Positions 1 to 8,173 of a stretch of DNA of 64,000 bases are shown one piece after another (positions within the stretch are counted from its first letter, which is position 1; every line of letters starts with the position of its first letter). The stretch covers positions 143,163-207,162 of the forward strand of contig NZ_KB905425.1 of assembly GCF_000379465.1 (NCBI RefSeq). Reading direction: 5' to 3'. The position numbers and the translations under genes were made by a program. This stretch comes from Sciscionella marina DSM 45152. Lineage in GTDB: Bacteria; Actinomycetota; Actinomycetes; Mycobacteriales; Pseudonocardiaceae. Under the pieces are notes generated by a model. It worked only from the letters and a program-made list of their open reading frames with translations, ran no database searches and was not told the origin of the DNA.

Positions 1-297
1 GCCGGCGCGGGGCCCGGGCGGGTGGCGGTACCGGTACGGCTCGGGGACACGGCGATCGCCGGGCTGTTGCACCCCGGCACGCTCGTCGATGTGATCGCGG
101 GGGACGCGGATACCGGCCAGGGCCAGGTACTCGCCACCGGTGCCCGCGTGGTCACCGTGCCCGCGACGGCCGAGTCGGCTGCAGCGGCCAAGGGGGACCG
201 CGACGGCAGGCTCGTGGTGCTGGCGCTGCCCGCCGACTCAGCACACCGGGTCGCGGCGTCCTCATTGCATCGGGAGGTGACCGTTACGCTCCAGTAG
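1..297 (+). CDS. SAF-domain protein, C-terminal part (5' end outside window)
   Basis: The reading frame is open from the first base and stops at 295-297, so only about the last 98 residues are seen. They contain a short beta-rich SAF-like region (PVRLGDTAIAGLLHPGTLVDV) of the kind found in CpaB/RcpC-like and related actinobacterial SAF proteins. This fits a small membrane-anchored SAF protein, but the N-terminal transmembrane segment, if present, is outside the window. In related actinobacteria a SAF protein commonly sits just upstream of mscL, as here. The family is clear enough; the role is unknown. Confidence 0.6.
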   Translation, partial: AGAGPGRVAVPVRLGDTAIAGLLHPGTLVDVIAGDADTGQGQVLATGARVVTVPATAESAAAAKGDRDGRLVVLALPADSAHRVAASSLHREVTVTLQ

Positions 298-301
298 CGG
301 C

Positions 302-382
302 ATACCAAGGAGGCCGGACCCACGCCGACTCGGATAGGCGAGTCTTCGGCGGAGGCCGGTTTGGTATCTACCGGCATCAGTA
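302..382 (+). repeat. Intergenic repeat, copy A (upstream of mscL)
   Basis: This stretch aligns with 59691-59760. Both copies share ACCAAG-AGGCC, then GCCGACTCGG, then CGGAGGCCGG followed by GGTATC, ACCGGCA and CAGTA. Copy A carries about 15 extra bases in its centre, which form a perfect 6-bp hairpin (GACTCG 327-332 with CGAGTC 339-344). ATACCAA at 302-308 pairs with TTGGTAT at 361-367, giving a long imperfect stem-loop. It lies between the SAF gene stop and the mscL start, on the same strand and at a similar distance from the gene as copy B is from the Lrp gene. Confidence 0.7.
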
Positions 383-406
383 GGTACTTCGGGAGAGGAA
401 TTACCC

Positions 407-796
407 ATGTTGAAGGGGTTCAAGGAGTTCATCTCACGCGGCAACGTCATGGAGCTGGCGATTGCGGTCGTGATCGGTACCGCCACGACGGCGATGGTCA
501 CCGCGGTGGTGAACAACCTGATCAAGCCGCTCATCGCGGCGATCGGCGGCACGAATATCCAGGGGCTGGCACTCCAGCTCGTGGACGGCAATCCGAAATC
601 GACGATCGACCTCGGTGCGATCATCACGGCGGTCATCAACTTCTTCATCATCGCCGCCGCGGTCTATTTTTTCCTCGTGGTGCCGTTGAAGAACCTCCTC
701 GACCGCAGGAAGAAAAAGGAGGAAGTGGACGAGGCGACCGAGACCGAGCTGCTGACCGAGATCCGCGATCTGCTCCGGGAACGCAATTCCGGCTGA
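407..796 (+). CDS. mscL: Large-conductance mechanosensitive channel MscL
   Basis: This 129-residue protein has the usual MscL length. It acts as a pressure-release channel in the cytoplasmic membrane during hypo-osmotic shock. The amphipathic start MLKGFKEFISRGNVMELAIA and the pore-lining first helix (AVVIGTATTAMVTAVVNNLI) are typical. The second helix is around residues 68-95 (AIITAVINFFIIAAAVYFFL), followed by a charged C-terminal helix bundle (RKKKEEVDEATETELLTEIRD). An AGAGGAA ribosome site precedes the ATG. Its closeness to moaB and an htrA/pepD gene mirrors the mprAB locus of M. tuberculosis. Confidence 0.96.
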   Translation: MLKGFKEFISRGNVMELAIAVVIGTATTAMVTAVVNNLIKPLIAAIGGTNIQGLALQLVDGNPKSTIDLGAIITAVINFFIIAAAVYFFLVVPLKNLLDRRKKKEEVDEATETELLTEIRDLLRERNSG

Positions 797-818
797 GAGA
801 GCGGTTCCCGGCCGCGCG

Positions 819-992
819 TCAGCCGTGGTGTGGCGGACGGTCGCTGAGGTACTCCGCATCCGTCCGGCCATGCCGACCGGCTTCATCGCGCTCATCGGCG
901 GTGGTGTCCGGCAGCACCGAACCGAACACCGCATCGAGCCGGGCGCGCCTGGCCGCGCGCTCGCGCTGTTCGGACTGCTCATCTGGCCGCAT
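819..992 (-). CDS. Conserved small charged protein (57 aa)
   Basis: This short minus-strand gene fills the gap between mscL and the next plus-strand gene. It encodes 57 residues starting MRPDEQSEQRERAARRARL, with DAVFGSVLPDTTADERDE in the middle and a DRPPHHG tail. The layout (basic and acidic N-terminal helix, LDAVFGxVLP core, proline/histidine end) resembles small uncharacterised proteins near mscL in other actinobacteria, as far as I can recall. It has no signal peptide or membrane segment. It converges with mscL, with 22 bases between the two stops. The function is unknown. Confidence 0.6.
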   Translation of the reverse strand: MRPDEQSEQRERAARRARLDAVFGSVLPDTTADERDEAGRHGRTDAEYLSDRPPHHG

Positions 993-1033
993 GCCGGTAT
1001 TGTCCCAGAGTACGACGAAGTAGGAGCGAGCTC

Positions 1034-1426
1034 ATGAGCTTCATGGACAAGGCGAAGGATTTCGCCAATCAAGCAAGGGATAGGGCGACCGAACTCGCGG
1101 CCGAGGCGGCCGAGAAGGCGGGACCGCTCGCCGAGAAGGTCGCGGACAAAGCGGGCCCGATCGCCGAGCGCGCGGCGGATTTCACGGCCAAGGGCGTGGA
1201 CACTGCGGCATCCAGCCTGGACAAGGCGACCGGCGGGCGCTACAGCGACCAGATCAACTCGGTGAGCAGCAAGATCGGCGAGGCCCTCGAACGCCCCGAG
1301 GACTCCGCGGGAACCCAGGATTCCGCGGGCGGTCAGGGGTCGACGGCCGGTCAGGATTCGGCGGCCAAACCGGGGGAGCAGGACAAGCCGGAGGAGCCGA
1401 AGCCACCCCAGGGCGGCACTGCCTGA
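1034..1426 (+). CDS. MT0933/Rv0909-like antitoxin-family protein
   Basis: The protein has 130 residues. The first 30 or so (MSFMDKAKDFANQARDRATEL) and the motif DKATGGRYSDQINSV match the MT0933_antitox family, named after the M. tuberculosis protein Rv0909. Helical repeats rich in Ala, Lys and Glu fill residues 1-85. A low-complexity tail rich in Gly, Ser, Gln and Pro follows (residues 90-130). No toxin gene lies beside it, and many family members occur alone and may be general helical stress proteins. The family call is good; antitoxin activity is not shown. Confidence 0.7.
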   Translation: MSFMDKAKDFANQARDRATELAAEAAEKAGPLAEKVADKAGPIAERAADFTAKGVDTAASSLDKATGGRYSDQINSVSSKIGEALERPEDSAGTQDSAGGQGSTAGQDSAAKPGEQDKPEEPKPPQGGTA

Positions 1427-1440
1427 TCGACCGAGCCCGA

Positions 1441-2094
1441 TCACTCGCTCAGGATGCGGGCGGCGAGCTCATGCGCGTGGCTGAGCACGGCCAGGTGACC
1501 ACCGGGCGTCTCCTCGGCGGCCAGGCCGAGCCGTTCGCGTCCGAGGCGGCGCATGAACGCGGCGGGGAACAGGCGGTCCTCCTGGAACAGGACGAACCTG
1601 GTCGGCACGTCCGGCCAGCCGTCCAGCGGCCATGGCTGGTCGAACGGGGTGCCCGCCTGTGCGCGCTCGCACTCCCGTGCCTTGGCCCGTAGTTCGGGCG
1701 AAAAGCCGTGGTAGAAGAGCTCCTCAGGGTCCTCGTGGTCGAACCCGGTCGCGCGCTGGGCCGCCACCTGGCCGGTGTTCACCCACCACTGCCGTGGCCG
1801 TTCGCCCGCGACCGGAACCATGGCACCGAGCAGGACGACCGAGCGGACGCGCAGCCGCGCGCAGGCCAGCGGGGCGAAGAAGCCACTGAAGGAGTGCGCG
1901 ACCAGTACCGGGTCCGGGTACCCGGCGGCGGCCTGGACAACGGCCCCGGCGTACTCCGCGAGACCGCAGGACTCGTCCGCGCTCGGCAGCTCGACGGCGA
2001 GCGCGGTGTGCCCACGGGCGCGCAATTCGGCGGCGAGGGGATCCCAGCAGTTCGCGGCGTATCCCGCGCCCGGAATGAGGACGAAGGTACTCAC
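1441..2094 (-). CDS. Alpha/beta hydrolase (AB hydrolase 6 type)
   Basis: This 217-residue cytosolic hydrolase opens with STFVLIPGAGYAANCWDPLA, the usual oxyanion-region start of salicylate-esterase-like hydrolases. The nucleophile elbow is AHSFSG at about residues 66-71, a variant of GHSxGG with Ala and Ser in two small positions. FVLFQEDRLFP holds the likely acid residue and TPGGHLAVLSH the catalytic His. The substrate is unknown. It is followed on the same strand by no close partner; moaB lies 25 bases upstream. Confidence 0.8.
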   Translation of the reverse strand: MSTFVLIPGAGYAANCWDPLAAELRARGHTALAVELPSADESCGLAEYAGAVVQAAAGYPDPVLVAHSFSGFFAPLACARLRVRSVVLLGAMVPVAGERPRQWWVNTGQVAAQRATGFDHEDPEELFYHGFSPELRAKARECERAQAGTPFDQPWPLDGWPDVPTRFVLFQEDRLFPAAFMRRLGRERLGLAAEETPGGHLAVLSHAHELAARILSE

Positions 2095-2119
2095 GGCCGT
2101 CTCCTCGCCGGTGCCCGGA

Positions 2120-2611
2120 TCAGAGGCCGGAGAGTTCCTCGATCACGTGCGGGACAAGGGAGGCGAGAGTCGCCATACCGTCGCGTACCGCGGAACGGGA
2201 AGCGGCGAGGTTGACCACGAGGGTGCTCCCGGAGACGCCGACGAGGCCACGGGAGATACCCGCGTCGACCGCGCCCGCGGCGAGGCCGGAGGAGCGCAGT
2301 GCCTCGGCGATGCCCGGGATCGGCCGGTCCAGCACACCGGCGGTGGCGTCCGGGGTGACATCCCGCGGCGAGACCCCGGTCCCGCCGACGGTGATGACCA
2401 GGTCCACACCGCCGATGACGGCGGTGTTCAGCGCATTCCGGATGTCGACGGCCTCACCGCGCACCGCGACGACGCCGTCGACGATGAACCCTGCTTCCTC
2501 GAGCAGCTCGGTGACAAGCGGTCCCATCGTGTCTTCGTGTTCGGTGTGCGTGACCCGGTCGTCCACGATGACCACGAGCGCGCGCCCGACCCGCAGGGTG
2601 CTTCGTTCCAT
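2120..2611 (-). CDS. moaB: MoaB/MogA-type molybdopterin-binding protein
   Basis: The 163-residue protein belongs to the MoaB/Mog family, which adenylylates molybdopterin before metal insertion in some organisms. The glycine-rich binding loop VITVGGTGVSPRDVTPDAT and the later GVSGSTLVVNLAAS segment are intact. I chose the ATG at 2609-2611 because a TACGGT hexamer (complement 2619-2624) lies seven bases upstream, as expected for a leaderless message; a GTG nine bases further upstream is the alternative. It lies between pepD-like and mscL, as moaB2 does in M. tuberculosis. Confidence 0.88.
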   Translation of the reverse strand: MERSTLRVGRALVVIVDDRVTHTEHEDTMGPLVTELLEEAGFIVDGVVAVRGEAVDIRNALNTAVIGGVDLVITVGGTGVSPRDVTPDATAGVLDRPIPGIAEALRSSGLAAGAVDAGISRGLVGVSGSTLVVNLAASRSAVRDGMATLASLVPHVIEELSGL

Positions 2612-2662
2612 ACGGAACACCGTAACGGGTACGCCCGTCCGGTTCTCCGCCGGGAAACCGGT

Positions 2663-3787
2663 TCAGCGCCGCCCGACCTGCTTGCCATCGAGGGTGGCGC
2701 GCACGGTGCGGGAACCGGCCGCGAGGCTCAGCGTCGTGCCCGGGGCGGCCGCATGCACCGCGGCCACGAGGGCGTCCGCGGAGTCGATCGGGCGCCCGTC
2801 CACCCCGGTGATCACCTCACCGGTCTGGATGCCCGCGCGCTGGCCGGGGCCACCCGGGGTGACCTCGATGACCACGGCGCCGCGGCGGGGATCGTCGCGC
2901 ACGCTGACCCCGAGCACGGCCTGGGTGGTGGTGCCCTTCTCGGCGAGGTCCCTGCCGATCCGCTTGGCCTGGTCGATGGGGATGGCGAAACCGAGCCCGA
3001 GATTGCCGCGCGGTTCCTCACCGTTGCCGAGCCCACTGGTCGGCGGGCTGTAGATCGCCGAGTTGATGGCCACCACGGTGCCGTCGAGCGCGACCAGCGG
3101 GCCACCGGAGTTGCCGGGGTTGATGGCGGCATCGGTCTGCACCGCGTCCATCACGGTCGCCTGCTCGCCCTGACCGCCGCCGGCGCGGGTCGGCCGATGC
3201 AGCGCGGAGACGATCCCGGTGGTCACGGTGCCCGCGAGGCGGAACGGGGCACCGAAGGCGACGACCTGCTGGCCGACCCGCAGGCTGTCGGAGCGCCCGA
3301 AGTTCGCCGCGGGAACTTCACCGACGCCCTCGGCGCGTACCACGGCGAGATCGGAGGTCGGGTCGGTGCCGACCACCCGGACCGTCGCGGTGCGCCCGTC
3401 CTGCCAGTAGGCGACGAGCGAATCCCCGCCGCCTCCGGTGACGACGTGCTCGTTGGTCAGGATCAGCCCGTCATGGCTGAACACCACGCCGGAACCGGTG
3501 ACCCCACCGCGCCCGCCGGAGGACTGCAGCTCGACGACGGTCGGCAGCACGTGCTGCGCGGTGGCCTCGACGGTGCCCGCGGGCGCGGCCGCGGTGTGTT
3601 CGGCGGGCGGCGGCGCGTCCAGGGAGTTCGGGGCGGGTGCCTGGGCGCTCGGCTGCTCATCGGATCCGGCGAGGTAACCGCCGACGGCACCGGCGAGCCC
3701 GCCGATGACCAGCACGAGCAGCAGCGCGCCGAAGAACAGGCCACCCCGGAGGTGTCGTGGTGCTCGGTCCGGTTCCTCGGTGTCCAC
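2663..3787 (-). CDS. Membrane-anchored HtrA-type serine protease (PepD-like)
   Basis: This 374-residue protein has a short cytoplasmic N-terminus, one membrane helix at about residues 16-40, and a secreted trypsin-like domain. The catalytic triad is visible: His in LTNEHVV, Asp in TSDLAVVRAE and Ser in NPGNSGGPL. A PDZ domain covers roughly residues 280-370 (GQRAGIQTGEVITGVDGRPI). HtrA proteases remove or refold damaged envelope proteins. In M. tuberculosis the pepD homologue is next to mprAB and controlled by it; the same pairing is likely here despite the inserted galT and deoR genes. GGGAGG precedes the GTG start. Confidence 0.92.
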   Translation of the reverse strand: MDTEEPDRAPRHLRGGLFFGALLLVLVIGGLAGAVGGYLAGSDEQPSAQAPAPNSLDAPPPAEHTAAAPAGTVEATAQHVLPTVVELQSSGGRGGVTGSGVVFSHDGLILTNEHVVTGGGGDSLVAYWQDGRTATVRVVGTDPTSDLAVVRAEGVGEVPAANFGRSDSLRVGQQVVAFGAPFRLAGTVTTGIVSALHRPTRAGGGQGEQATVMDAVQTDAAINPGNSGGPLVALDGTVVAINSAIYSPPTSGLGNGEEPRGNLGLGFAIPIDQAKRIGRDLAEKGTTTQAVLGVSVRDDPRRGAVVIEVTPGGPGQRAGIQTGEVITGVDGRPIDSADALVAAVHAAAPGTTLSLAAGSRTVRATLDGKQVGRR

Positions 3788-3803
3788 GGCGCCTCCCTGT
3801 CGT

Positions 3804-4916
3804 CTACCCGGCCGCCCTCAGCTTCTCGGCGATCTGTTCCGGGGTGACGTCGTTGATCCACACCGCCATCCCGGACTCCGAGCCCGCCAGGTATTTCAAT
3901 TTATCCGCACTCCGGCGAATGGAGAACACCTCGAGGTAGAGCCAGGCGAGTTCGCGCCCAGTGTGCACCGGGGCCTGATGCCAGGCGGCGATATAGGGCA
4001 GGCGCAGGGCGTAGAGCGCGTCCAGCCGGCGCAGCACGTCGAGATACACGGGCGCGAAATCCTCGCGTTCGGCCTCGGTGAGCGCGGGAATGTCCGGAAC
4101 CTGCCGGTGCGGGACCAGCTGCACCTGGACCGGCCAGCGCGCGGCCGCGGGCACGAACGCGGTCCAGTGCTCCGATTCGGCGATGATCCGTTCCCGGCTC
4201 GCGCGTTCCCCGGTGAGCAGGTCGCCCATCAGCGCCCTTCCGGTGGCGCGCTTGTGTTCCCCCGCGCGGGCGAGCAGTTTCTCGGTCTTCGGGGTGACGA
4301 ACGGATAGCCGTAGATCTGCCCGTGCGGGTGCGAGAGGGTGACCCCGATGTCCTCACCCCGGTTCTCGAACGGGAAGACCTGTTCCACCCCGGGAATCTC
4401 GCCGAGCGCGCTGGTGCGGTCCGCGAGCGCGTCCACGACGCTGCGCACCCGGGAGGGGGAGAGCTCGGCGAACGAGCTGGAGTGTTCGGAGGTGAAGCAG
4501 ACGACCTCGCAGCGCCCGCGTCCCGGCGCCCTGCGCACCAGCGGGATCCCGGGCACCACCTCGGTCCTGACGTCCGGGACCTCGGTCGCGAACGAGGGGA
4601 AGCGGTTCTCGAAGACGGCGACGTCGTAATCGGATTCGGGGATCTCGCTCGGATGCCCGGGTGCTGAGGGGCACAGCGGGCAGACCTCGGCGGGTGGTTT
4701 ATAGGTGCGGGTCTGGCGGTGCGCGGCGAGGCCGACCCATTCCCCGGAGAGCGGGTCGAGCCGGATCTCCGAGTACGGCGCGGGTTCCGGGAGGTCTCTG
4801 GTGTCCACGGCCGTGCGCGCGGGCGCGTCCGGGGAGTCGTCGAAGTAGACGATCTCCCGGCCATCGGCGAGTTTCGCGGTTGTCTTGCGCACGCGGCGGG
4901 TGTTCTCCGTTCTCAT
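3804..4916 (-). CDS. galT: Galactose-1-phosphate uridylyltransferase
   Basis: The 370-residue enzyme transfers UMP between UDP-glucose and galactose-1-phosphate in the Leloir pathway. The active-site stretch SHPHGQIYGYPF (His-Pro-His) is present, as are the early RLDPLSGEWVGLAAHR motif and the later WLYLEVFS segment with further His ligands (AAWHQAPVH). It is 39 bases downstream of a DeoR-family regulator and probably co-transcribed with it. No galK or galE is visible in the window, so the pathway partners must be elsewhere. The pair interrupts a gene order otherwise conserved with mycobacteria. Confidence 0.93.
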   Translation of the reverse strand: MRTENTRRVRKTTAKLADGREIVYFDDSPDAPARTAVDTRDLPEPAPYSEIRLDPLSGEWVGLAAHRQTRTYKPPAEVCPLCPSAPGHPSEIPESDYDVAVFENRFPSFATEVPDVRTEVVPGIPLVRRAPGRGRCEVVCFTSEHSSSFAELSPSRVRSVVDALADRTSALGEIPGVEQVFPFENRGEDIGVTLSHPHGQIYGYPFVTPKTEKLLARAGEHKRATGRALMGDLLTGERASRERIIAESEHWTAFVPAAARWPVQVQLVPHRQVPDIPALTEAEREDFAPVYLDVLRRLDALYALRLPYIAAWHQAPVHTGRELAWLYLEVFSIRRSADKLKYLAGSESGMAVWINDVTPEQIAEKLRAAG

Positions 4917-4955
4917 CGGCTCTCAACGGCCTTCATCGGATCTGGCTCATCGGTG

Positions 4956-5753
4956 TCACGCGGTCGCCGAGCCCCTGCGGTGCGGGGCGGCGATGTGCAG
5001 CTCACCGACGTGTTCGGAGAGCACGGTACGCGCATCCTCCTCGATGCGGTCATCGGTGACCAGGACATCGGCCTCGGTGAGGTCCGCGATCGTGGAGATG
5101 CCGACGGTGCCCCACTTGGTGTGGTCGGCGAGCACGACGGTGCGCGCGGCCGCGTCGATGAACGCCCGGTTCGCCTGGCCCTCTTCCAGGTTCGGCGTGG
5201 TGAACCCGGACCGGGCCGCCATCCCGTGCACCCCGAGGAAGAGCAGGTCCAGGTGCAGGTTCGCCATGGTGTTGACCGCGATCGGCCCGACGAGCGCGTC
5301 CGATGGGGTGCGCACCCCGCCGGTGAGCACCACTGTCCGGTCCGGCCGGTGCGGGCTCTGCAGCACCTCGGCGATCCGGGTGGAGTTCGTGACGATGGTC
5401 AGGTCGGGGATGTCGGCGAGGTAATGGGCCAGGGTCCAGGTCGTGGTTCCCGCGGAGAGGCCGAGCGCGGTGGACGGGCGGACGATCTTCGCGGCGAGTG
5501 CCCCGATCGCTTCCTTCTCCACGAGCTGGCGCACCGATTTCGCCTCGAACCCCGGTTCCTCGGTGCTGTTCCCGACGACCGAGGTCGCCCCGCCGTACAC
5601 TTTGTCGACAAGTCCACGTCCGGCGAGCACATCCAGATCGCGGCGCACCGTCATATCGGAAACCCCGAGTTGCTCGACGAGTTCGCTGACCCGGACCGCG
5701 CCCGTCTTGCGCACCTGTTCAAGGATCAGCGACTGCCGCTGCCGCGCCAGCAC
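4956..5753 (-). CDS. DeoR/GlpR-family transcriptional regulator
   Basis: This 265-residue repressor has the family's N-terminal winged helix (RQRSLILEQVRKTGAVRVSEL, then SDMTVRRDLDVLAGRG) and a C-terminal sugar-phosphate-sensing domain (ALGLSAGTTTWTLAHYLA, VTNSTRIAEVL, VLADHTKWGTVGIS). DeoR proteins usually repress sugar-use genes and are released by a phosphorylated sugar. The galT gene directly downstream suggests galactose metabolism as the target, an inference from position. GAGGTGG precedes the GTG start. A consensus-like promoter lies about 45 bases upstream. Confidence 0.9.
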   Translation of the reverse strand: MLARQRQSLILEQVRKTGAVRVSELVEQLGVSDMTVRRDLDVLAGRGLVDKVYGGATSVVGNSTEEPGFEAKSVRQLVEKEAIGALAAKIVRPSTALGLSAGTTTWTLAHYLADIPDLTIVTNSTRIAEVLQSPHRPDRTVVLTGGVRTPSDALVGPIAVNTMANLHLDLLFLGVHGMAARSGFTTPNLEEGQANRAFIDAAARTVVLADHTKWGTVGISTIADLTEADVLVTDDRIEEDARTVLSEHVGELHIAAPHRRGSATA

Positions 5754-5792
5754 TGTGCCACCTCTATTCGCCCCGACCGTGGAACAATCAAG

Positions 5793-5821
5793 ATTCTACA
5801 CAGTCGAACACTTGAGAGTCA
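5793..5821 (-). promoter_or_regulatory. Candidate promoter of deoR-galT
   Basis: On the minus strand TGACTC (complement 5816-5821), a 17-base spacer and TAGAAT (complement 5793-5798) form a sigma-70-like promoter about 40 bases before the deoR start. TGTTCGAC and TGTTCCAC flank the -10 as direct repeats. TGTTG-CCGA-CAACA (5838-5851) lies upstream as an inverted repeat. Either could be the DeoR operator. Confidence 0.45.
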
Positions 5822-5986
5822 GACGGAAAGACGGCATTGTTGCCGACAACAGGCGCACATGAGACCAGTTCGTCACCGAGCTCGGTGGCCGCACACGCAC
5901 CGAATCCAACAGACTCGAACATCTCGCCCAGGTGGCCGATCAAGCTCACCGAACGGCCCAATGGGCGCGCGCGGTCCGTGGCCGGA

Positions 5987-7384
5987 TCAGGCCGGTGCGC
6001 CGGGCAGCCGGATCGTCAGCAGCGCACCGCCGCCGATGGAGCGCCCGGCGAACACGGTACCGCCGTGCCGCACGATCGACTGCTTCACGATGGCCAGTCC
6101 GAGCCCGGAACCGGGCATGGTGCGCGCCTCGGAGGACCGGTAGAAGCGCTCGAACACCTTGGGCAGATCGGCATCGGTGATCCCGGGCCCGGAATCGGCG
6201 ACCTCGATGGTCACCGTGCCGTCCCCGGTCGGCGCCATGCGCAGCGCGACGGTGCCCTCGGACGGGCTGAACTTCACCGCGTTGTCCAGCAGGTTCAGCA
6301 CCGCACGCTCGAGCGTGGCCGGATCGCCCTCGAGCACCCATGGGCAGAGGCTCACCTCGAAGCGAATGTCACCCGCGCGGCGTTGGGCGCGTTCCACGGC
6401 CCGCTCCACGACATCGTTCAGCTCGACCCGCTCGGACACGATCTCGGCCCCGTCCTCGCGGGCGAGTTCCACCAGATCCCCGATCAGCGTGGTCAGCTCG
6501 TCGAGCTGGGCGCGCACATCCGCATAGATCTCCTCGCGGTCGGTCTCGGTGAGCGTCGGACCGCTGTGCGAGCTCGCGGCCTTCTCCGAGGCGACGAGCA
6601 GTTCCACGTTGGTGCGCAGCGAGGTGAGCGGGGTGCGCAGTTCGTGCCCCGCGTCGGCGACCAGCTGGCGTTGCCGTTCCTGAGACAGGGCGACCGCGGC
6701 GAGCATCGCGTTGAAACTGGTCGTCATCCTGGCGAGCTCGTCGTCCCCGGTGACCGGGATCGGGCGCAGGTCATTGGTCGCGGCGACCCGTTCGGTGGCC
6801 GCGGTGAGCCGCTGTACCGGGAGCAGCCCGCCGCGGGCCACGGCGGTCCCGGCGAGCGCGGCGACCACGATCCCCGCCCCGGAGACCACGATCAGTACCA
6901 GGGCCAGCCGTTTGAGCACTTCTTTCTGCGGGGCCAACGATTGCGCGACCACCAGGGCGTACCCGTCGAGGTAGGGCACCGCCACGACCTGCCTGCCCTG
7001 CTCGACGCGGGTGGAATAGGCCGCCGTCCCCTCGGCGACCTCCCGCTCGTCGGCACCGATGAGGGAGTCGTTGAAGGCGCGGGAATCCCGCCCGACCACG
7101 TGCGAGTCGCCGTTCACGTCGACCACGTCGAAGCTGGTATCCGAGACCGCGAGCTGATTGCCGAAAGTCAGCGTGAGCCCGCCACGGTCCGGGCTCGGTG
7201 CCTGCTTGGATGCCGCGTAGGCGCGCTGCAGCAGATCGGTGCCGACCTGGCCGTACAGATTGGACTGCACGGTGAGGAAGGCACCGAGCGAGACGACCGC
7301 GACCGCGCCCGCCACGCATACGGCGGTGAGCAGGGTCAGCCGCGCCCGCAGTGAGAACCGCCTGCCCGATACCTCTTGCCTCAC
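5987..7384 (-). CDS. mprB: Sensor histidine kinase MprB
   Basis: The 465-residue membrane kinase has two transmembrane helices (about 17-40 and 175-200) enclosing an extracytoplasmic sensor region, then HAMP, dimerisation and ATPase domains. The H-box is DAGHELRTPLTSLRTN. The N-box is NLLDNAVKFSPSEG. The G boxes are DSGPGITDADLPKVF and GSGLGLAIVKQ. The sequence around RLTAATERVA and GDDELARMTTSFNAML is typical of mycobacterial MprB, a sensor of envelope stress. It starts at GTG 28 bases after mprA. The partner is certain from position; the signal is assumed from the family. Confidence 0.92.
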   Translation of the reverse strand: MRQEVSGRRFSLRARLTLLTAVCVAGAVAVVSLGAFLTVQSNLYGQVGTDLLQRAYAASKQAPSPDRGGLTLTFGNQLAVSDTSFDVVDVNGDSHVVGRDSRAFNDSLIGADEREVAEGTAAYSTRVEQGRQVVAVPYLDGYALVVAQSLAPQKEVLKRLALVLIVVSGAGIVVAALAGTAVARGGLLPVQRLTAATERVAATNDLRPIPVTGDDELARMTTSFNAMLAAVALSQERQRQLVADAGHELRTPLTSLRTNVELLVASEKAASSHSGPTLTETDREEIYADVRAQLDELTTLIGDLVELAREDGAEIVSERVELNDVVERAVERAQRRAGDIRFEVSLCPWVLEGDPATLERAVLNLLDNAVKFSPSEGTVALRMAPTGDGTVTIEVADSGPGITDADLPKVFERFYRSSEARTMPGSGLGLAIVKQSIVRHGGTVFAGRSIGGGALLTIRLPGAPA

Positions 7385-7412
7385 CCCGATGACCCCGGTG
7401 TCCTCGATGTGC

Positions 7413-8102
7413 TCACGGCGGGGTCTCGCGCAGCACGTAACCGACGCCGCGCACGGTGTGAATCAGCCGTGGTTCCCCGTCCGCCTCGGTCTTGCGGCGC
7501 AGGTAACCGACATAGACCTCGAGCGCGTTTCCCGAGGTGGGGAAGTCGTATCCCCACACATCCTCGAGGATGCGGCCCCTGGTCAGCACCTGCTTCGGGT
7601 GCGCCATGAACAGCTCGAGCAGGGCGAACTCGGTCCGGGTGAGGCTCATGGAGCGCTCGCCCCTGCGTACCTCGCGGGTGCCGGGGTCCAGTTCCAGATC
7701 GGCGAACCGCATCGCCGGGGTGTTGGCCTGTTCGGCCTCGGCCGCCGAACGGCGCAGCAGGGCGCGCATCCGGGCGAGCAGTTCCTCGAGGGCGAACGGT
7801 TTGGGCAGGTAGTCATCGGCGCCCGCGTCCAGTCCGGAGACCCGGTCGGAGACGGCATCACGCGCGGTGAGTACGAGTATGGGCAGGTCATCGCCTTCGC
7901 CGCGCAGCCGCCTGCACACTTCGAGCCCGTCGAGGCGGGGCATCATCACGTCGAGCACCATCGCGTCCGGGCGCGCATCGGCGATCAGCTCCAGCGCCTG
8001 CTGACCGTCTCCGGCCAGTTCCACCTGGTAGCCGTTGAACTGCAACGAGCGCCGCAGCGATTCGCGCACGGCACGATCGTCGTCGACGACAAGGATCCGC
8101 AT
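7413..8102 (-). CDS. mprA: Response regulator MprA (OmpR family)
   Basis: This 229-residue regulator has a receiver domain beginning [20 protein letters not shown], with the phosphorylated Asp in [14 protein letters not shown] and the Lys in [14 protein letters not shown] winged-helix DNA-binding domain follows ([18 protein letters not shown], then [13 protein letters not shown]). Length and sequence fit MprA. A longer frame exists upstream, but the ATG at 8100-8102 gives the canonical receiver start. It is the first gene of the mprAB pair and is probably autoregulated through the repeats just upstream. Confidence 0.93.
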   Translation of the reverse strand: MRILVVDDDRAVRESLRRSLQFNGYQVELAGDGQQALELIADARPDAMVLDVMMPRLDGLEVCRRLRGEGDDLPILVLTARDAVSDRVSGLDAGADDYLPKPFALEELLARMRALLRRSAAEAEQANTPAMRFADLELDPGTREVRRGERSMSLTRTEFALLELFMAHPKQVLTRGRILEDVWGYDFPTSGNALEVYVGYLRRKTEADGEPRLIHTVRGVGYVLRETPP

Positions 8103-8103
8103 G

Positions 8104-8143
8104 AACACAGTGTTACCCACCAAGCTGAGACCGCGCTGAGTCC
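8104..8143 (-). promoter_or_regulatory. Candidate MprA box and start-proximal palindrome
   Basis: Two direct repeats GGWCTCAGC (complement 8135-8143 and 8124-8132) are separated by exactly two bases, so they lie on one face of the helix. This matches the arrangement reported for MprA sites in M. tuberculosis (two loosely conserved 8-bp direct repeats), as I recall it. An 11-bp perfect palindrome AACACAGTGTT (8104-8114) abuts the mprA start codon. Confidence 0.45.
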
Positions 8144-8173
8144 ACCGAGGGATTTCAGCTGGCCGTGGACCGG

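Noticed and set aside
1034-1426. A toxin-antitoxin system at the MT0933-like gene
   Set aside because: No partner toxin gene is adjacent and the family name alone does not show antitoxin function.
1775-3847. A 690-codon open frame on the plus strand
   Set aside because: It is antisense to moaB and the HtrA-type protease and has no recognisable fold.
5863-5986. Protein-like plus-strand frame (TELGGRTRTESNRLEHL) between deoR and mprB
   Set aside because: It begins directly after a stop codon, has no usable early start and runs into the antisense of mprB. It could be a gene remnant, but the evidence is too thin.
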